From: Brumimicrobium sp965656195 | GTDB lineage: Bacteria > Bacteroidota > Bacteroidia > Flavobacteriales_D > Crocinitomicaceae | Length of the DNA: 64,000 nucleotides | NCBI GenBank assembly: GCA_965656195.1 | Contig: CBFHJL010000001.1 | Coordinates: 71,616-135,615 of the forward strand | Direction of reading: 5' to 3' | Shown: in pieces, positions 1-8,823 of the stretch | How positions within the stretch are numbered: position 1 is the first letter of the stretch | How the letters are laid out: the number at the start of each line of letters is the position of its first letter | The notes under the pieces: generated by a model | What the model saw: only the letters and a program-made list of their open reading frames with translations | Told to the model about the DNA's origin: nothing | The model's database searches: none | Translations under genes and position numbers: made by a program

Positions 1-731
1 ACCTCCAGGAACTTGAGGCTTTTATCAAGAAAGAAGGAAATATAGAATCTGCACTTGCTACAGATGGTGATGCAGATAGAATAGGGTTATACAACAAGAA
101 AGGAGAGTTTGTAGATTCACACCATATCATTCTTTTATTGATTCACTATTTAGTGAAATACAAAGGAATGTCTGGAAAAGTAGTTACTGCATTCAGTTGT
201 ACGCCTAAGATCGAGAAAATGTGTGAGCATTATGGTTTAGAGCACCAAACTGTAAAGATCGGGTTCAAGCATGTTGCGGGAATTATGATCACAGAGGATG
301 TGCTGCTCGGTGGAGAAGAATCTGGTGGTATTGCTACCAAAGGACATATTCCTGAAAGAGATGGCATTTGGATGGGAATGATCGTCTGGGAATTCATGGC
401 GAAATCTGGTAAGTCGCTTGAAGAATTGATCAACGAAGTGTACGAAATTGTAGGTGAATTCAAATTCGAGAGAAGCGATTTACATATCAATGAACAGTTG
501 AAGCAAGAAATAATAGTGAATTGTAAATCAGATAAATACACTTCTTTCGGTGATTACGAAGTTCAACGTGTAGAAACGATAGATGGATTCAAATTTCACT
601 TTCCAAATGACCGATGGGTGATGATTCGTCCTTCTGGAACGGAGCCAGTATTGAGAGTCTATGCTGAGGCGCCAACTATTGAAGAAGTTCGTACAATATT
701 AGCGCAAACTGAGCAAGAGATTAAAAAGTAA
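1..731 (+). CDS. Phosphohexomutase (phosphoglucomutase/phosphomannomutase family), C-terminal part
   Basis: This gene is cut off by the left edge; its frame is open from base 3. The product interconverts hexose 1- and 6-phosphates in the cytoplasm, feeding glycogen, nucleotide-sugar or envelope synthesis. Three family signatures are visible: the metal-binding loop TDGDADRIG (bases about 60-90), the sugar-specificity loop GGEESGG (about 310-330) and the phosphate-binding loop RPSGTEP near the C-terminus (about 625-650). The N-terminal domain with the catalytic phosphoserine lies outside the window. The GEESGG loop fits PGM/PMM better than GlmM. The exact substrate cannot be told from this part. 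The stop codon is 5 bases before aroC, so the two are probably co-transcribed. Confidence 0.92.
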   Translation, partial: LQELEAFIKKEGNIESALATDGDADRIGLYNKKGEFVDSHHIILLLIHYLVKYKGMSGKVVTAFSCTPKIEKMCEHYGLEHQTVKIGFKHVAGIMITEDVLLGGEESGGIATKGHIPERDGIWMGMIVWEFMAKSGKSLEELINEVYEIVGEFKFERSDLHINEQLKQEIIVNCKSDKYTSFGDYEVQRVETIDGFKFHFPNDRWVMIRPSGTEPVLRVYAEAPTIEEVRTILAQTEQEIKK

Positions 732-736
732 AAGTA

Positions 737-1807
737 ATGGCAGGAAATAGCTACGGAAAAACGTTTGTGTTGACCACTTTTGGTGAGTCGCACGGTGCGG
801 CACTCGGAGGAGTGATCGAAGGCGTTCCTGCAAACATTAAAATTAACCTTGAGGAAGTTCAAAAGGAACTCGATCGCAGAAAGCCTGGCCAATCTGCAAT
901 CGTAACACAACGGAAAGAAGGTGATGAAGTAGAGTTTCTATCTGGATTATTCGATGGTAAAACAACAGGCACACCAATTGGGTTTACGATTCGAAATGCC
1001 AATCAAAAGTCCAAAGATTACGATCATATAAAAGATAAGTACCGACCTTCCCATGCAGATTTCACGTATGACAAGAAATACGAGAATAGAGACTATAGAG
1101 GTGGAGGGCGTTCAAGCGCACGAGAAACTGTTTGTAGAGTAGTCGCTGGAGCAGTAGCGAAGCAAATACTTGCACAAAAGGGAATCGTAGTTGATGCATT
1201 TGTTTCTGCCGTTGGAGAGATTGTATTAAATGAGAATTTGGCAACCATTGAGCTTCCAAGACAAGAGAATATCGTTCGATGTCCTGATTCAGATGTAGCA
1301 GAAAAGATGATTGACTATCTGAAAGCTGTTCGAAAAGAAGGTGACACTGTGGGTGGAGTGATTTCTTGCCGGGTTCAAGGCGTCCCAGTTGGATTGGGAG
1401 AACCTGTTTTCGATAAGCTTCATGCTGATCTTGGAAAGGGATTACTTTCAATCAATGCAGTTAAAGGCTTTGAATTTGGAAGTGGATTCGAAGGTGCTAA
1501 AATGCGTGGCAGTCAGCACAATGATGAATTCAATACAGACGGTACAACCAAAACGAATTTCAGCGGTGGAGTGCAAGGCGGAATTTCTAATGGCGCAATG
1601 ATTACGATGCGGATAGCATTTAAACCTATTGCTACCTTGATGAGAGACCAGAAAAGTATCGATAATAAAGGTAATGAGGTCACTGTTGAAGGTAAAGGTA
1701 GACACGATCCATGCGTGGTTCCAAGAGCAGTTCCTATTGTTGAATCTATGGTAGCCATAACTATTCTTGATCATTTATTAAGAAATCAAACGACACATCT
1801 AGCATAA
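737..1807 (+). CDS. aroC: Chorismate synthase
   Basis: AroC makes chorismate from 5-enolpyruvylshikimate 3-phosphate using reduced FMN; this is the last shikimate-pathway step before aromatic amino acids, folate and menaquinone. The product is 356 residues, normal for the family. Signatures are GESHG at residues 16-20, RGGGRSSARET at about 121-131 and the RHDPCVVPRAVPIVE stretch near residue 320. The ATG lies 5 bases after the preceding stop. The TAA overlaps the ATG of the next gene by one base (TAATG), which suggests translational coupling with the downstream transporter. Confidence 0.98.
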   Translation: MAGNSYGKTFVLTTFGESHGAALGGVIEGVPANIKINLEEVQKELDRRKPGQSAIVTQRKEGDEVEFLSGLFDGKTTGTPIGFTIRNANQKSKDYDHIKDKYRPSHADFTYDKKYENRDYRGGGRSSARETVCRVVAGAVAKQILAQKGIVVDAFVSAVGEIVLNENLATIELPRQENIVRCPDSDVAEKMIDYLKAVRKEGDTVGGVISCRVQGVPVGLGEPVFDKLHADLGKGLLSINAVKGFEFGSGFEGAKMRGSQHNDEFNTDGTTKTNFSGGVQGGISNGAMITMRIAFKPIATLMRDQKSIDNKGNEVTVEGKGRHDPCVVPRAVPIVESMVAITILDHLLRNQTTHLA

Positions 1808-3195
1808 TGACAAAAAAGAACAAAAAGAAGAAATTAGCACTTCATTGGAAGATTTTAATTGGAATGTTTGCCGGCGTTTTGTTTAGCTTGGTTTTGGTTA
1901 GTACTTCTTGGGGTTCTGATATGATAACGCATAAAGTAGGAGGTAAGGATGTAGAAATTTCTCGAGCGGCACTTTTTGTTAAGAATTGGATTAAACCATT
2001 TGGTAACATGTTTATCAATGCGCTTAAACTAATTGCAGTCCCATTAATTCTAGCTTCTTTGATCAAAGGTGTATCCGATCTGAAAGATATATCAAAGCTT
2101 TCTAAAATGGGTTTAAGAACTATTCTGACCTACATTACTACAACTGTATTAGCCGTATCCATTGGTTTGGTTATTGTAAATATGATCAATCCTGGAAAAT
2201 CTATTTCAGAAGAGACCCGGAATGATTTGATAGAGAGCTACAGTGGTGATGCTGACTCTAAAATAAAAGATGCTGAAAAACAAAAAGAGTCTGGTCCTCT
2301 GCAAGCATTGGAAGATTTAATTCCAAGCAATATATTTGGGGCTGCTTCTAATAATGGCAATATGCTTCAAGTGATTGTGTTCGCCATCTTTTTTGGAATT
2401 GGATTGATTCTTATTCCGGCTGATAAGTCAACACCAGTAAAAGCATTTTTCGATGGTTTCAATGAAGTAATTCTAAAGCTAATAGATTTAATAATGCTTG
2501 CAGCTCCCATTGGAGTTTTTGCGTTATTAGCGGGATTAGTGGTAGAATCGCCTAGTCAGGATCTGTTCGTTGCTTTACTCTGGTACGCCGTGAGCGTAGT
2601 GATAGGCTTACTGCTTATGATTGTTTTGTATACTTTGATCGTCTATATTTTTACGGGAAAGAATCCAAAATATTTTTTAGGTGGAATTGCTCCTGCACAG
2701 CTGTTAGCTTTTAGTACAAGTTCTTCAGCGGCAACACTTCCTGTTACGATGGAAAGAGTAGAAGAACATTTAGGTGTCAAAGAAGAAGTTACAAGTTTCG
2801 TTTTGCCAATTGGTGCTACAATTAACATGGATGGAACAAGTTTGTATCAAGCCGTTGCAGCTATTTTCATTGCTCAAGCATTTGGGATGGACCTTTCGAT
2901 GTCAGCTCAATTGGGTATTGTAGCTACGGCAACATTAGCAAGTATTGGTTCTGCAGCGGTTCCTGGTGCCGGAATGGTAATGCTTGTAATTGTTTTGGCT
3001 CAAGCTGGAATTCCGGAGGCTGGATTGGCATTGATCTTTGCAATTGATCGTCCGCTGGATATGTTGCGCACAACTGTAAATGTTACTGGTGATGCAGCAG
3101 TTTCTATGCTCATTGGTAAGTCGCTTGGTAAACTTGGTGAACCAGAAATAAAAGATTGGGATGATAATTATCAGCCAGCTGACACGGACTCATGA
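1807..3195 (+). CDS. Dicarboxylate/amino acid:cation symporter (DAACS family)
   Basis: This is a 462-residue inner-membrane carrier of the sodium- or proton-coupled glutamate/aspartate/C4-dicarboxylate symporter family (GltP/DctA type). Visible hallmarks are the serine-rich re-entrant hairpin STSSSAATLPVTME (about 302-315), the NMDGTSLYQ motif (about 340-348) and the helix-8 stretch DRPLDMLRTTVNVTGD (about 414-429). A charged insertion at about 125-165 (rich in K, D and E) sits in the extracytoplasmic loop. The start overlaps the aroC stop by one base, and the stop overlaps the next start by four bases (ATGA). The transported substrate cannot be deduced. Confidence 0.93.
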   Translation: MTKKNKKKKLALHWKILIGMFAGVLFSLVLVSTSWGSDMITHKVGGKDVEISRAALFVKNWIKPFGNMFINALKLIAVPLILASLIKGVSDLKDISKLSKMGLRTILTYITTTVLAVSIGLVIVNMINPGKSISEETRNDLIESYSGDADSKIKDAEKQKESGPLQALEDLIPSNIFGAASNNGNMLQVIVFAIFFGIGLILIPADKSTPVKAFFDGFNEVILKLIDLIMLAAPIGVFALLAGLVVESPSQDLFVALLWYAVSVVIGLLLMIVLYTLIVYIFTGKNPKYFLGGIAPAQLLAFSTSSSAATLPVTMERVEEHLGVKEEVTSFVLPIGATINMDGTSLYQAVAAIFIAQAFGMDLSMSAQLGIVATATLASIGSAAVPGAGMVMLVIVLAQAGIPEAGLALIFAIDRPLDMLRTTVNVTGDAAVSMLIGKSLGKLGEPEIKDWDDNYQPADTDS

Positions 3196-3566
3196 GAGGT
3201 TTGAAATTAATAGATATTGTACTTCAGGGAACGGCTCTAATGATAGGGTTGATGTTTCTATTCGTATTTGGAGGTTCGGGGTATCTATATTGGATTAATA
3301 TCGGAATTTTAGGCTGGATTGTAATCAGTTCGATATTACACTTTTTAATTGCTAAAAAGCTGAGTACTGGCAGAATAATCTATATTTCGATATACGGTCT
3401 GTCAATTCTTATAGGTGTTATTGCTCATTTCTCGGAAGTAAGTTTTGGAAGAATAAATTTCTATCTTCAACCCCTGTCTTATCTATTCATCCTATTCTAC
3501 TTAGTACTATCGATTACGGAGTATCAGGAATATAGAATTCCTAAAGAGGACACATTAGACTTTTAA
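3192..3566 (+). CDS. Small multi-pass membrane protein, unknown function
   Basis: The 124-residue product is almost wholly hydrophobic, with about four transmembrane helices (roughly residues 8-26, 31-50, 59-79 and 89-107) and a short charged tail ending in KEDTLDF. I do not recognise a family. Its start overlaps the symporter stop in an ATGA arrangement, so it belongs to the same transcript and may be an accessory to that carrier, but this is only context. The stop codon overlaps the stop of the opposing DUF5916 gene within the four bases TTAA. Confidence 0.75.
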   Translation: MRGLKLIDIVLQGTALMIGLMFLFVFGGSGYLYWINIGILGWIVISSILHFLIAKKLSTGRIIYISIYGLSILIGVIAHFSEVSFGRINFYLQPLSYLFILFYLVLSITEYQEYRIPKEDTLDF

Positions 3567-6061
3567 AGAGCAAATTCTCCTGTGTAACTCATTTCATCTT
3601 TATCTCTTTTACGTTGGAGCATTTTCTTAATTTGCTGATAGTCCAAAAAGTAAACGACTCTTAAAGAAATACTATTGAGTTGATCTGCCTGAAGCGTTCT
3701 TTCAAGATTATTAAGGAATTCAATCTGTGATTCACTGTCTGTTGTGAAGATGTTATTCTTCCACACTAAGTTTAACTCACTGGCTGGTGAGAAGATCCAT
3801 CTGTATACCATGTCTATACTAAACGCATTGAAGCTAGTGTTATATTTAGGAGTACCATCATAGGTTGTTTCATCAATAGATACATCACTTAACGAACCAT
3901 CCAAATTGAGTTCGAAAAAATTGTCGTAATTCACAGTTGACCAATAGTGCCTTAGTCTCATTGTAACTCCTGACTTATTATTGATTGTATACCTAAAGTC
4001 AACTGTGTTGGTTGTAGTTATAACATCTCGCTCCCCGAAAATAGGACCTTCACTGTTTGGTTGATTTCCGATGAATGGAATGGCATAGCCCTGTTGGTTC
4101 GTATTGAAGTTTTGTTCAAAAGAATAAACGAGGAAAATATGATTTCCAAGTCTGAAACGCGGCGAGATGCGATAACTGAAGTCAGACCAATTCGTGTTTT
4201 GATAGCTACGTGCATCTATATTTGCATCCAATGCGAACGCTTTTTGATAATTTGATGATAGCCATAACCCGCCACCGAAGTGTCGAGGAATTAAGAAGTA
4301 ATACCCATCCGTCCTCGGTTCAAAAAAGTCCTTGCGAGGCGTGTAAATACCGCTAAAATTCAAACCAAAAGTGTGGAATTTTCGGTTCGTTGCACCAAGT
4401 TGACCATTGTAACCTAAACCAATAAACTCATTTGGATTATACAGTCGACTATAAGTGTTATTGAAATTACTCCAGAGTCTATTTAATTTCCAGAAAGGCT
4501 TGAAAATACGATAGCCTAATCCAGCTGAAATATCTCGTTTATTATTGTTCGTAAGGAATCCTAAGTCATTAGGGTCATATGTATCGTTTTGCTCAGCATA
4601 ATTTAGGTTGTATGTAAACCTTCCCGTTTGTTTTCCAATACCAATTCCGAGGCTATGACCAAATTCGTTATTTATGGAAGCGTACTTTTGAGAAAGGGCC
4701 GCATTTGCATTGATAAAAAACTTATTGTCTTTTGTATTTAAATTAGTACTTAATGCAGTCACATTTGCATCATAGGTAGACCCAGCTCTCCAAACATTTG
4801 TATTGGTGAAAGTAAATGAACTATTGTTTTTTAGATTTTGATCAAATACCATTACATTGTAATTGGACAAAGGAGCTACTTGAACTTCTCTTTTTTGTCG
4901 AGAAATGGTATCTTCAAGCAATGCGAATTGTCTTCCCGTAACTCCGTTAAATACTCCTATACCTAGACCGCCCTTTGTTCTTCCAGAAAACTTAGTTGCA
5001 TTTATTAAAGGAGTGTTTGAAGGTTGAGAGATCACAATTTCGTCATCTTCAATTGCCGTATTTATATTACTCAGGTTAATAGGTCGACCACCAACTCGTC
5101 TGCTGTAGAAATGTCCTGTCTTCTCAAAAAGTTCAGTTCCTTCGTTAAAAAAAGGTCTGTTTTCAGCAAAGAAAACTTCGAAAGGACTTAAGTTAAGTAC
5201 AACATTATCTGTCACAACTTGACCAAAATCTGGGATCAATGTCATGTCAATGGTGAAAGCTTCATTGATACCGTATTTTATATCCATTCCACCATTTAAG
5301 TCAAATGAAACATCATCGGCAAATTCACCAGTAATAGGGTAGTGCTCTGCATATGATGACAGATATGGAGAGAAGAATAGCCTTAAAGGAGGTTCTAAAT
5401 CACGTAATCCGCTCAATGTTCCAGCTTGAGTTACAACGTTGTCAAGATCGGGCTTGACTATATTCCATGTAGCTTCTTCACGATTTTCACTTATGTAGCG
5501 CGTGAAATTAATCCCCCAATCTTGTATTTTCTCCTCTGAAAATCGAATAGCACCATATGGAATTTTCATTTCAACAGTATATCGATTTTCATAGTGCTGT
5601 ACTTTCGAATACCAAATCATATTTAGTTTTGAATTGTATTGATTTGCGTAAATTTTAGCGTCATACTGTACGCCCTCAGTAGAAACAGAAAATACAAACC
5701 CATTCAATTGATCTTGGTATGTATCGAGAAGGACAGAGAAATAATCCGTGTTAGAATTGTAGCTATCACGTTGTGAAAGCACACGTGAAATAGAATTAGA
5801 ATCTGAATAACAAATGGCGGCAATGTAAATGGCTTCGTTATCATAAACAATTCTAACCGTTGTGCTATCGGTTGCAGGTTGTCCAGCGTCAGGCTCTGTT
5901 TGTGTAAAACCTCGAGCTATTGGAACTGATTGCCAAATCGGTTCATTTAGCTTTCCATCAACCTCAATTTCAGTTGAAAGTCGAGTAGCATCAATAACTC
6001 TTTGCCCAAAAGAATGACTGGATAACAGAATGAATACTATATATAACAATGGGGATTTCAC
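3563..6061 (-). CDS. DUF5916 protein with N-terminal CBM9-like domain, probable outer-membrane beta-barrel
   Basis: The 832-residue product has a signal peptide ending in SSHSFGQ, a carbohydrate-binding family 9-like beta domain (about 25-190) and a long C-terminal half of alternating hydrophobic/polar strands typical of an outer-membrane barrel. This architecture is DUF5916, common in Bacteroidota. Its function is unknown; a surface polymer-binding role is often assumed. I place the start at the GTG at 6061 rather than the TTG at 6076: the GTG gives a clean Lys-led signal peptide, and the TTG lies next to a promoter-like TATATTTG. The gene ends tail-to-tail with the small membrane protein gene and is divergent from gyrB. 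Confidence 0.85.
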   Translation of the reverse strand: MKSPLLYIVFILLSSHSFGQRVIDATRLSTEIEVDGKLNEPIWQSVPIARGFTQTEPDAGQPATDSTTVRIVYDNEAIYIAAICYSDSNSISRVLSQRDSYNSNTDYFSVLLDTYQDQLNGFVFSVSTEGVQYDAKIYANQYNSKLNMIWYSKVQHYENRYTVEMKIPYGAIRFSEEKIQDWGINFTRYISENREEATWNIVKPDLDNVVTQAGTLSGLRDLEPPLRLFFSPYLSSYAEHYPITGEFADDVSFDLNGGMDIKYGINEAFTIDMTLIPDFGQVVTDNVVLNLSPFEVFFAENRPFFNEGTELFEKTGHFYSRRVGGRPINLSNINTAIEDDEIVISQPSNTPLINATKFSGRTKGGLGIGVFNGVTGRQFALLEDTISRQKREVQVAPLSNYNVMVFDQNLKNNSSFTFTNTNVWRAGSTYDANVTALSTNLNTKDNKFFINANAALSQKYASINNEFGHSLGIGIGKQTGRFTYNLNYAEQNDTYDPNDLGFLTNNNKRDISAGLGYRIFKPFWKLNRLWSNFNNTYSRLYNPNEFIGLGYNGQLGATNRKFHTFGLNFSGIYTPRKDFFEPRTDGYYFLIPRHFGGGLWLSSNYQKAFALDANIDARSYQNTNWSDFSYRISPRFRLGNHIFLVYSFEQNFNTNQQGYAIPFIGNQPNSEGPIFGERDVITTTNTVDFRYTINNKSGVTMRLRHYWSTVNYDNFFELNLDGSLSDVSIDETTYDGTPKYNTSFNAFSIDMVYRWIFSPASELNLVWKNNIFTTDSESQIEFLNNLERTLQADQLNSISLRVVYFLDYQQIKKMLQRKRDKDEMSYTGEFAL

Positions 6062-6065
6062 GCCG

Positions 6066-6073
6066 CAAATATA
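6066..6073 (-). promoter_or_regulatory. Promoter -7 element of the DUF5916 gene
   Basis: Read on the minus strand the bases are TATATTTG, an exact match to the Bacteroidota -7 consensus TAnnTTTG. It lies four bases upstream of the preferred GTG start, so transcription would begin at or just inside the start codon. No clear TTG-type -33 element was seen at the right distance. Confidence 0.4.
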
Positions 6074-6258
6074 CAATTCTCAAAAATGGAAATCGCCTTC
6101 AGTTAATTTTGAAACAAAGAAATTCCTTCATTTGATTGAGATAGGACAAAGAGAAGCCTCAAATAGACAAGAAATAGAGGTTTTTTATTGATATTGTTAA
6201 TTACACCTAACTTTTCGTTCAAATTGTTAATAACACCGTGGAAAAACACCTATTCACC

Positions 6259-6291
6259 TTGAATTATCATGATAATGAATTCGTATCTTTG
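6259..6291 (+). promoter_or_regulatory. gyrB promoter with palindrome in the spacer
   Basis: TTG at 6259-6261 and TATCTTTG at 6284-6291 are separated by 22 bases, within the spacing reported for Flavobacterium-type promoters (TTG, N17-23, TAnnTTTG). The spacer holds the perfect 14-base palindrome ATTATCATGATAAT at 6263-6276, a possible operator. The position argues that the true gyrB start is the ATG at 6350. Confidence 0.55.
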
Positions 6292-6349
6292 TTCGTACGC
6301 CGTGTTTGTTTGGCGTATATATTATACAGAAATAACTAACGATATAAAG

Positions 6350-8311
6350 ATGAGCGAAGAAGCAAAAAACAGAGACGATTACTCTGCGGATAATATTCAG
6401 ATCCTCGAAGGGTTAGAGGCCGTAAGAAAACGTCCAGCCATGTATATTGGTGATGTTGGAGTGAAGGGTTTACACCACTTGGTATATGAGGTGATCGACA
6501 ACTCTATCGATGAGGCGATGGGTGGTTACTGTGATACGATTAAAGTCGGTATTCATGAAGGGAACTCAATATCTGTTGAAGATAATGGTCGTGGTATTCC
6601 TGTTTCCTTGCATAAGAAAGAGAATAAGTCGGCCCTTGAGGTTGTAATGACTGTCCTCCATGCAGGTGGTAAGTTTGATAAGGATACTTACAAGGTATCT
6701 GGTGGATTGCACGGTGTAGGTGTTTCATGTGTTAACGCATTATCAAGCGACCTGAAGGCTACTGTATATAGAGAAGGTAAAATATTTCAGCAAGAATATA
6801 AAATTGGTGTACCTCAATACGATGTTAAGGAAGTTGGGACAACTGAATTAAATGGAACAGTTATTACGTTTACTCCAGACGATTCAATCTTTGAGGATAT
6901 CACGTATAACTTTGAAACATTAAAAGCGCGTATGCGAGAGCTAGCGTTTTTGAACAAAGGGATTACAATCACAATCACAGATCATCGAGAGAGTGCAAAA
7001 GATGAGGATGATAATTCTCCGAGTGAAGTATTTCATTCAGAAGGTGGACTTAGTGAGTTTGTTAAGTACTTAGATAAAAGTCGTGAGCAACTTACCGAAG
7101 ATGTAATTCACGTTGAAGGAGAGAAAGATGGTGTTCCTGTTGAAGTAGCAATGGTTTATAACACATCTTATACGGAAAATATTCAGGCGTATGTAAACAA
7201 TATTAATACACATGAAGGAGGTACTCACTTAACAGGTTTCCGTCGTGGTTTAACAAATACTCTTAAGAAGTATGCTGAGGACTCAGGTATGCTTACAAAA
7301 GAGAAAATTGAGATAACAGGGGATGACTTCCGTGAAGGACTTACAGCAGTTGTTTCTGTGAAAGTTGCAGAACCTCAATTTGAAGGTCAGACTAAAACGA
7401 AATTAGGTAACAGAGAGGTTCAGGCTCCAGTGTCTCAAGCTGTATCTGAAATGCTTTCGATTTATTTAGAAGAGCATCCGAACGATGCCAAAAAGATCGT
7501 TGAGAAGATCATTATCGCTGCAAGAGCAAGAAACGCTGCTCGAAAAGCTCGTGAGATGGTTCAGCGTAAGAATGTAATGTCTGGATCAGGTCTTCCTGGT
7601 AAATTGGCTGACTGCTCTTCGAAAGATCCTCATGAAAGTGAAGTTTATCTAGTAGAGGGTGACTCTGCCGGTGGAACAGCAAAACAAGGTCGTGATAGAC
7701 ACTTCCAAGCGATAATGCCATTACGTGGTAAGATCTTGAACGTTGAGAAAGCGATGCAGCATAAGATTTTCGAAAACGAAGAGATTAAGAATATCTATAC
7801 TGCTCTTGGAGTTAGGGTTGGTACAGAAGAAGATGCAAAAGCGCTAAATACTGAAAAGCTTAGATATCATAAGGTAATAATCATGTGTGATGCCGATGTC
7901 GATGGTGCTCACATTGAAACCTTGATTTTAACATTCTTCTTCCGTTATATGAAGGAATTGATAGAGCAGGGGTATATTTACATTGCGACTCCACCGCTTT
8001 ATTTATTAAAGAAAGGTGCAAAATCAGAATATGCTTGGGATGAAGAACAACGCGATAGAATAGTAGAGCAGATGCGTGGTAAATCACCAGCCTCATCAGT
8101 GGGTATTCAACGTTATAAGGGTCTTGGTGAGATGAATGCTGAGCAACTGTGGGATACTACAATGAACCCAGAGAACAGAACATTACGTCAAGTAACAATA
8201 GATAATGCTGCAGAATGTGATCAAATTTTCTCTATGTTAATGGGAGATGATGTTCCGCCACGGAGAGAGTTTATTGAGAAAAATGCAAAATATGCGAATG
8301 TTGATATTTAA
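6350..8311 (+). CDS. gyrB: DNA gyrase subunit B
   Basis: GyrB is the ATPase subunit of gyrase, which introduces negative supercoils together with GyrA. From the ATG at 6350 the product is 653 residues, a usual length for Bacteroidota. The GHKL ATPase domain shows DNSIDEA, VEDNGRGIPV and GGLHGVGVSCVNALS. The TOPRIM domain shows VEGDSAGGTAKQGRD (about residue 434) and MCDADVDGAHI (about 513), and the C-terminal part has the QRYKGLGEMN motif. The frame is open further upstream to an ATG at 6269, but that segment contains the promoter and is not gyrase-like. GyrA is not in the window. A strong terminator follows. Confidence 0.97.
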   Translation: MSEEAKNRDDYSADNIQILEGLEAVRKRPAMYIGDVGVKGLHHLVYEVIDNSIDEAMGGYCDTIKVGIHEGNSISVEDNGRGIPVSLHKKENKSALEVVMTVLHAGGKFDKDTYKVSGGLHGVGVSCVNALSSDLKATVYREGKIFQQEYKIGVPQYDVKEVGTTELNGTVITFTPDDSIFEDITYNFETLKARMRELAFLNKGITITITDHRESAKDEDDNSPSEVFHSEGGLSEFVKYLDKSREQLTEDVIHVEGEKDGVPVEVAMVYNTSYTENIQAYVNNINTHEGGTHLTGFRRGLTNTLKKYAEDSGMLTKEKIEITGDDFREGLTAVVSVKVAEPQFEGQTKTKLGNREVQAPVSQAVSEMLSIYLEEHPNDAKKIVEKIIIAARARNAARKAREMVQRKNVMSGSGLPGKLADCSSKDPHESEVYLVEGDSAGGTAKQGRDRHFQAIMPLRGKILNVEKAMQHKIFENEEIKNIYTALGVRVGTEEDAKALNTEKLRYHKVIIMCDADVDGAHIETLILTFFFRYMKELIEQGYIYIATPPLYLLKKGAKSEYAWDEEQRDRIVEQMRGKSPASSVGIQRYKGLGEMNAEQLWDTTMNPENRTLRQVTIDNAAECDQIFSMLMGDDVPPRREFIEKNAKYANVDI

Positions 8312-8335
8312 TTAACTGAAGTAATAAGAATATAA

Positions 8336-8363
8336 GCCGTGCATCCATGCACGGCTTTTTTAT
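8336..8363 (+). terminator. Rho-independent terminator of gyrB
   Basis: GCCGTGCAT and ATGCACGGC form a tight GC-rich hairpin followed by a T-rich run (TTTTTTATTTTTT). It begins 24 bases after the gyrB stop codon. Confidence 0.85.
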
Positions 8364-8529
8364 TTTTTAAAAATGAAGTTTCGAGAAATGAATAGAATAT
8401 AGACTTATCTGTGATTATATAAAGCGTCTCAGTCATAAATACGCTATGTCAAAGCCGTGCCAGAGAGATGTGAATGCTGATGCCCGATCAGCATCTTGAT
8501 AAATGATTTTACAAATCGTTTCGTCAAGG

Positions 8530-8542
8530 CTCCCGACCTCAG
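8530..8542. repeat. 13-base copy of an internal tRNA segment
   Basis: CTCCCGACCTCAG here is identical to bases 8844-8856 inside the tRNA gene (T-stem, variable loop and edge of the anticodon stem). It lies just beyond the distal end of the GIY-YIG remnant, so the remnant is bracketed by the tRNA and by a fragment of the same tRNA. The core GACCTCAG also occurs inside the remnant at 8773-8780. Confidence 0.6.
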
Positions 8543-8552
8543 TGGTTTATTA

Positions 8553-8801
8553 TTAAGAGTATTTCTTTATAAAATCAACCAAACGTCTACTGCCTAAATT
8601 CTATAACTTGGTTTCCAGTATTATAGCTTCAGATCGACTATTCTTTTCAATGGCAAGGACTATTTCCCAAGGAGTATATTTCTTGGTGTATTTTTCATAT
8701 CCAGCATTGTGTATATTAAGTCGATTGTTCAAGTTATTTGTTTGACCTATATAAAACTGGTCATGACCCTTGGACCTCAGGATGTAGGTGTAGAATTTTA
8801 C
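8553..8801 (-). pseudogene. GIY-YIG endonuclease domain remnant next to a tRNA
   Basis: Read on the minus strand from the tRNA side, this frame encodes a clear small GIY-YIG nuclease of the UPF0213 type: FYTYILRS, then FYIGQTNNLNNRLNIHN with the conserved Arg, then a Glu-containing region (AIILETK). An in-frame TAG at 8601-8603 interrupts it after 66 codons. Beyond the TAG the expected C-terminal helix continues in frame (NLGSRRLVDFIKKYS) to a TAA at 8553-8555, which shows that the TAG is a recent nonsense change. No ATG, GTG or TTG start lies upstream of the GIY motif: the frame runs open back into the tRNA, where a TGA closes it. Both the start and the C-terminus are therefore damaged. Intact relatives in Bacteroidota often sit directly beside tRNA genes. 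Function as a mobile or homing-like unit is inference. Confidence 0.8.
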
Positions 8802-8823
8802 TTTGGTTGTTAGGATAAAAAAG

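Noticed and set aside
6269..6349. Upstream extension of gyrB by 27 residues from an ATG at 6269
   Set aside because: This stretch contains the promoter -7 element and encodes no gyrase-like sequence; the ATG at 6350 gives the normal N-terminus.
8474..8494. Inverted repeat ATGCTGAT-GCCCG-ATCAGCAT considered as a terminator or attachment site
   Set aside because: No T run follows on either strand and no gene ends nearby; a link to the GIY-YIG remnant cannot be supported from one copy.
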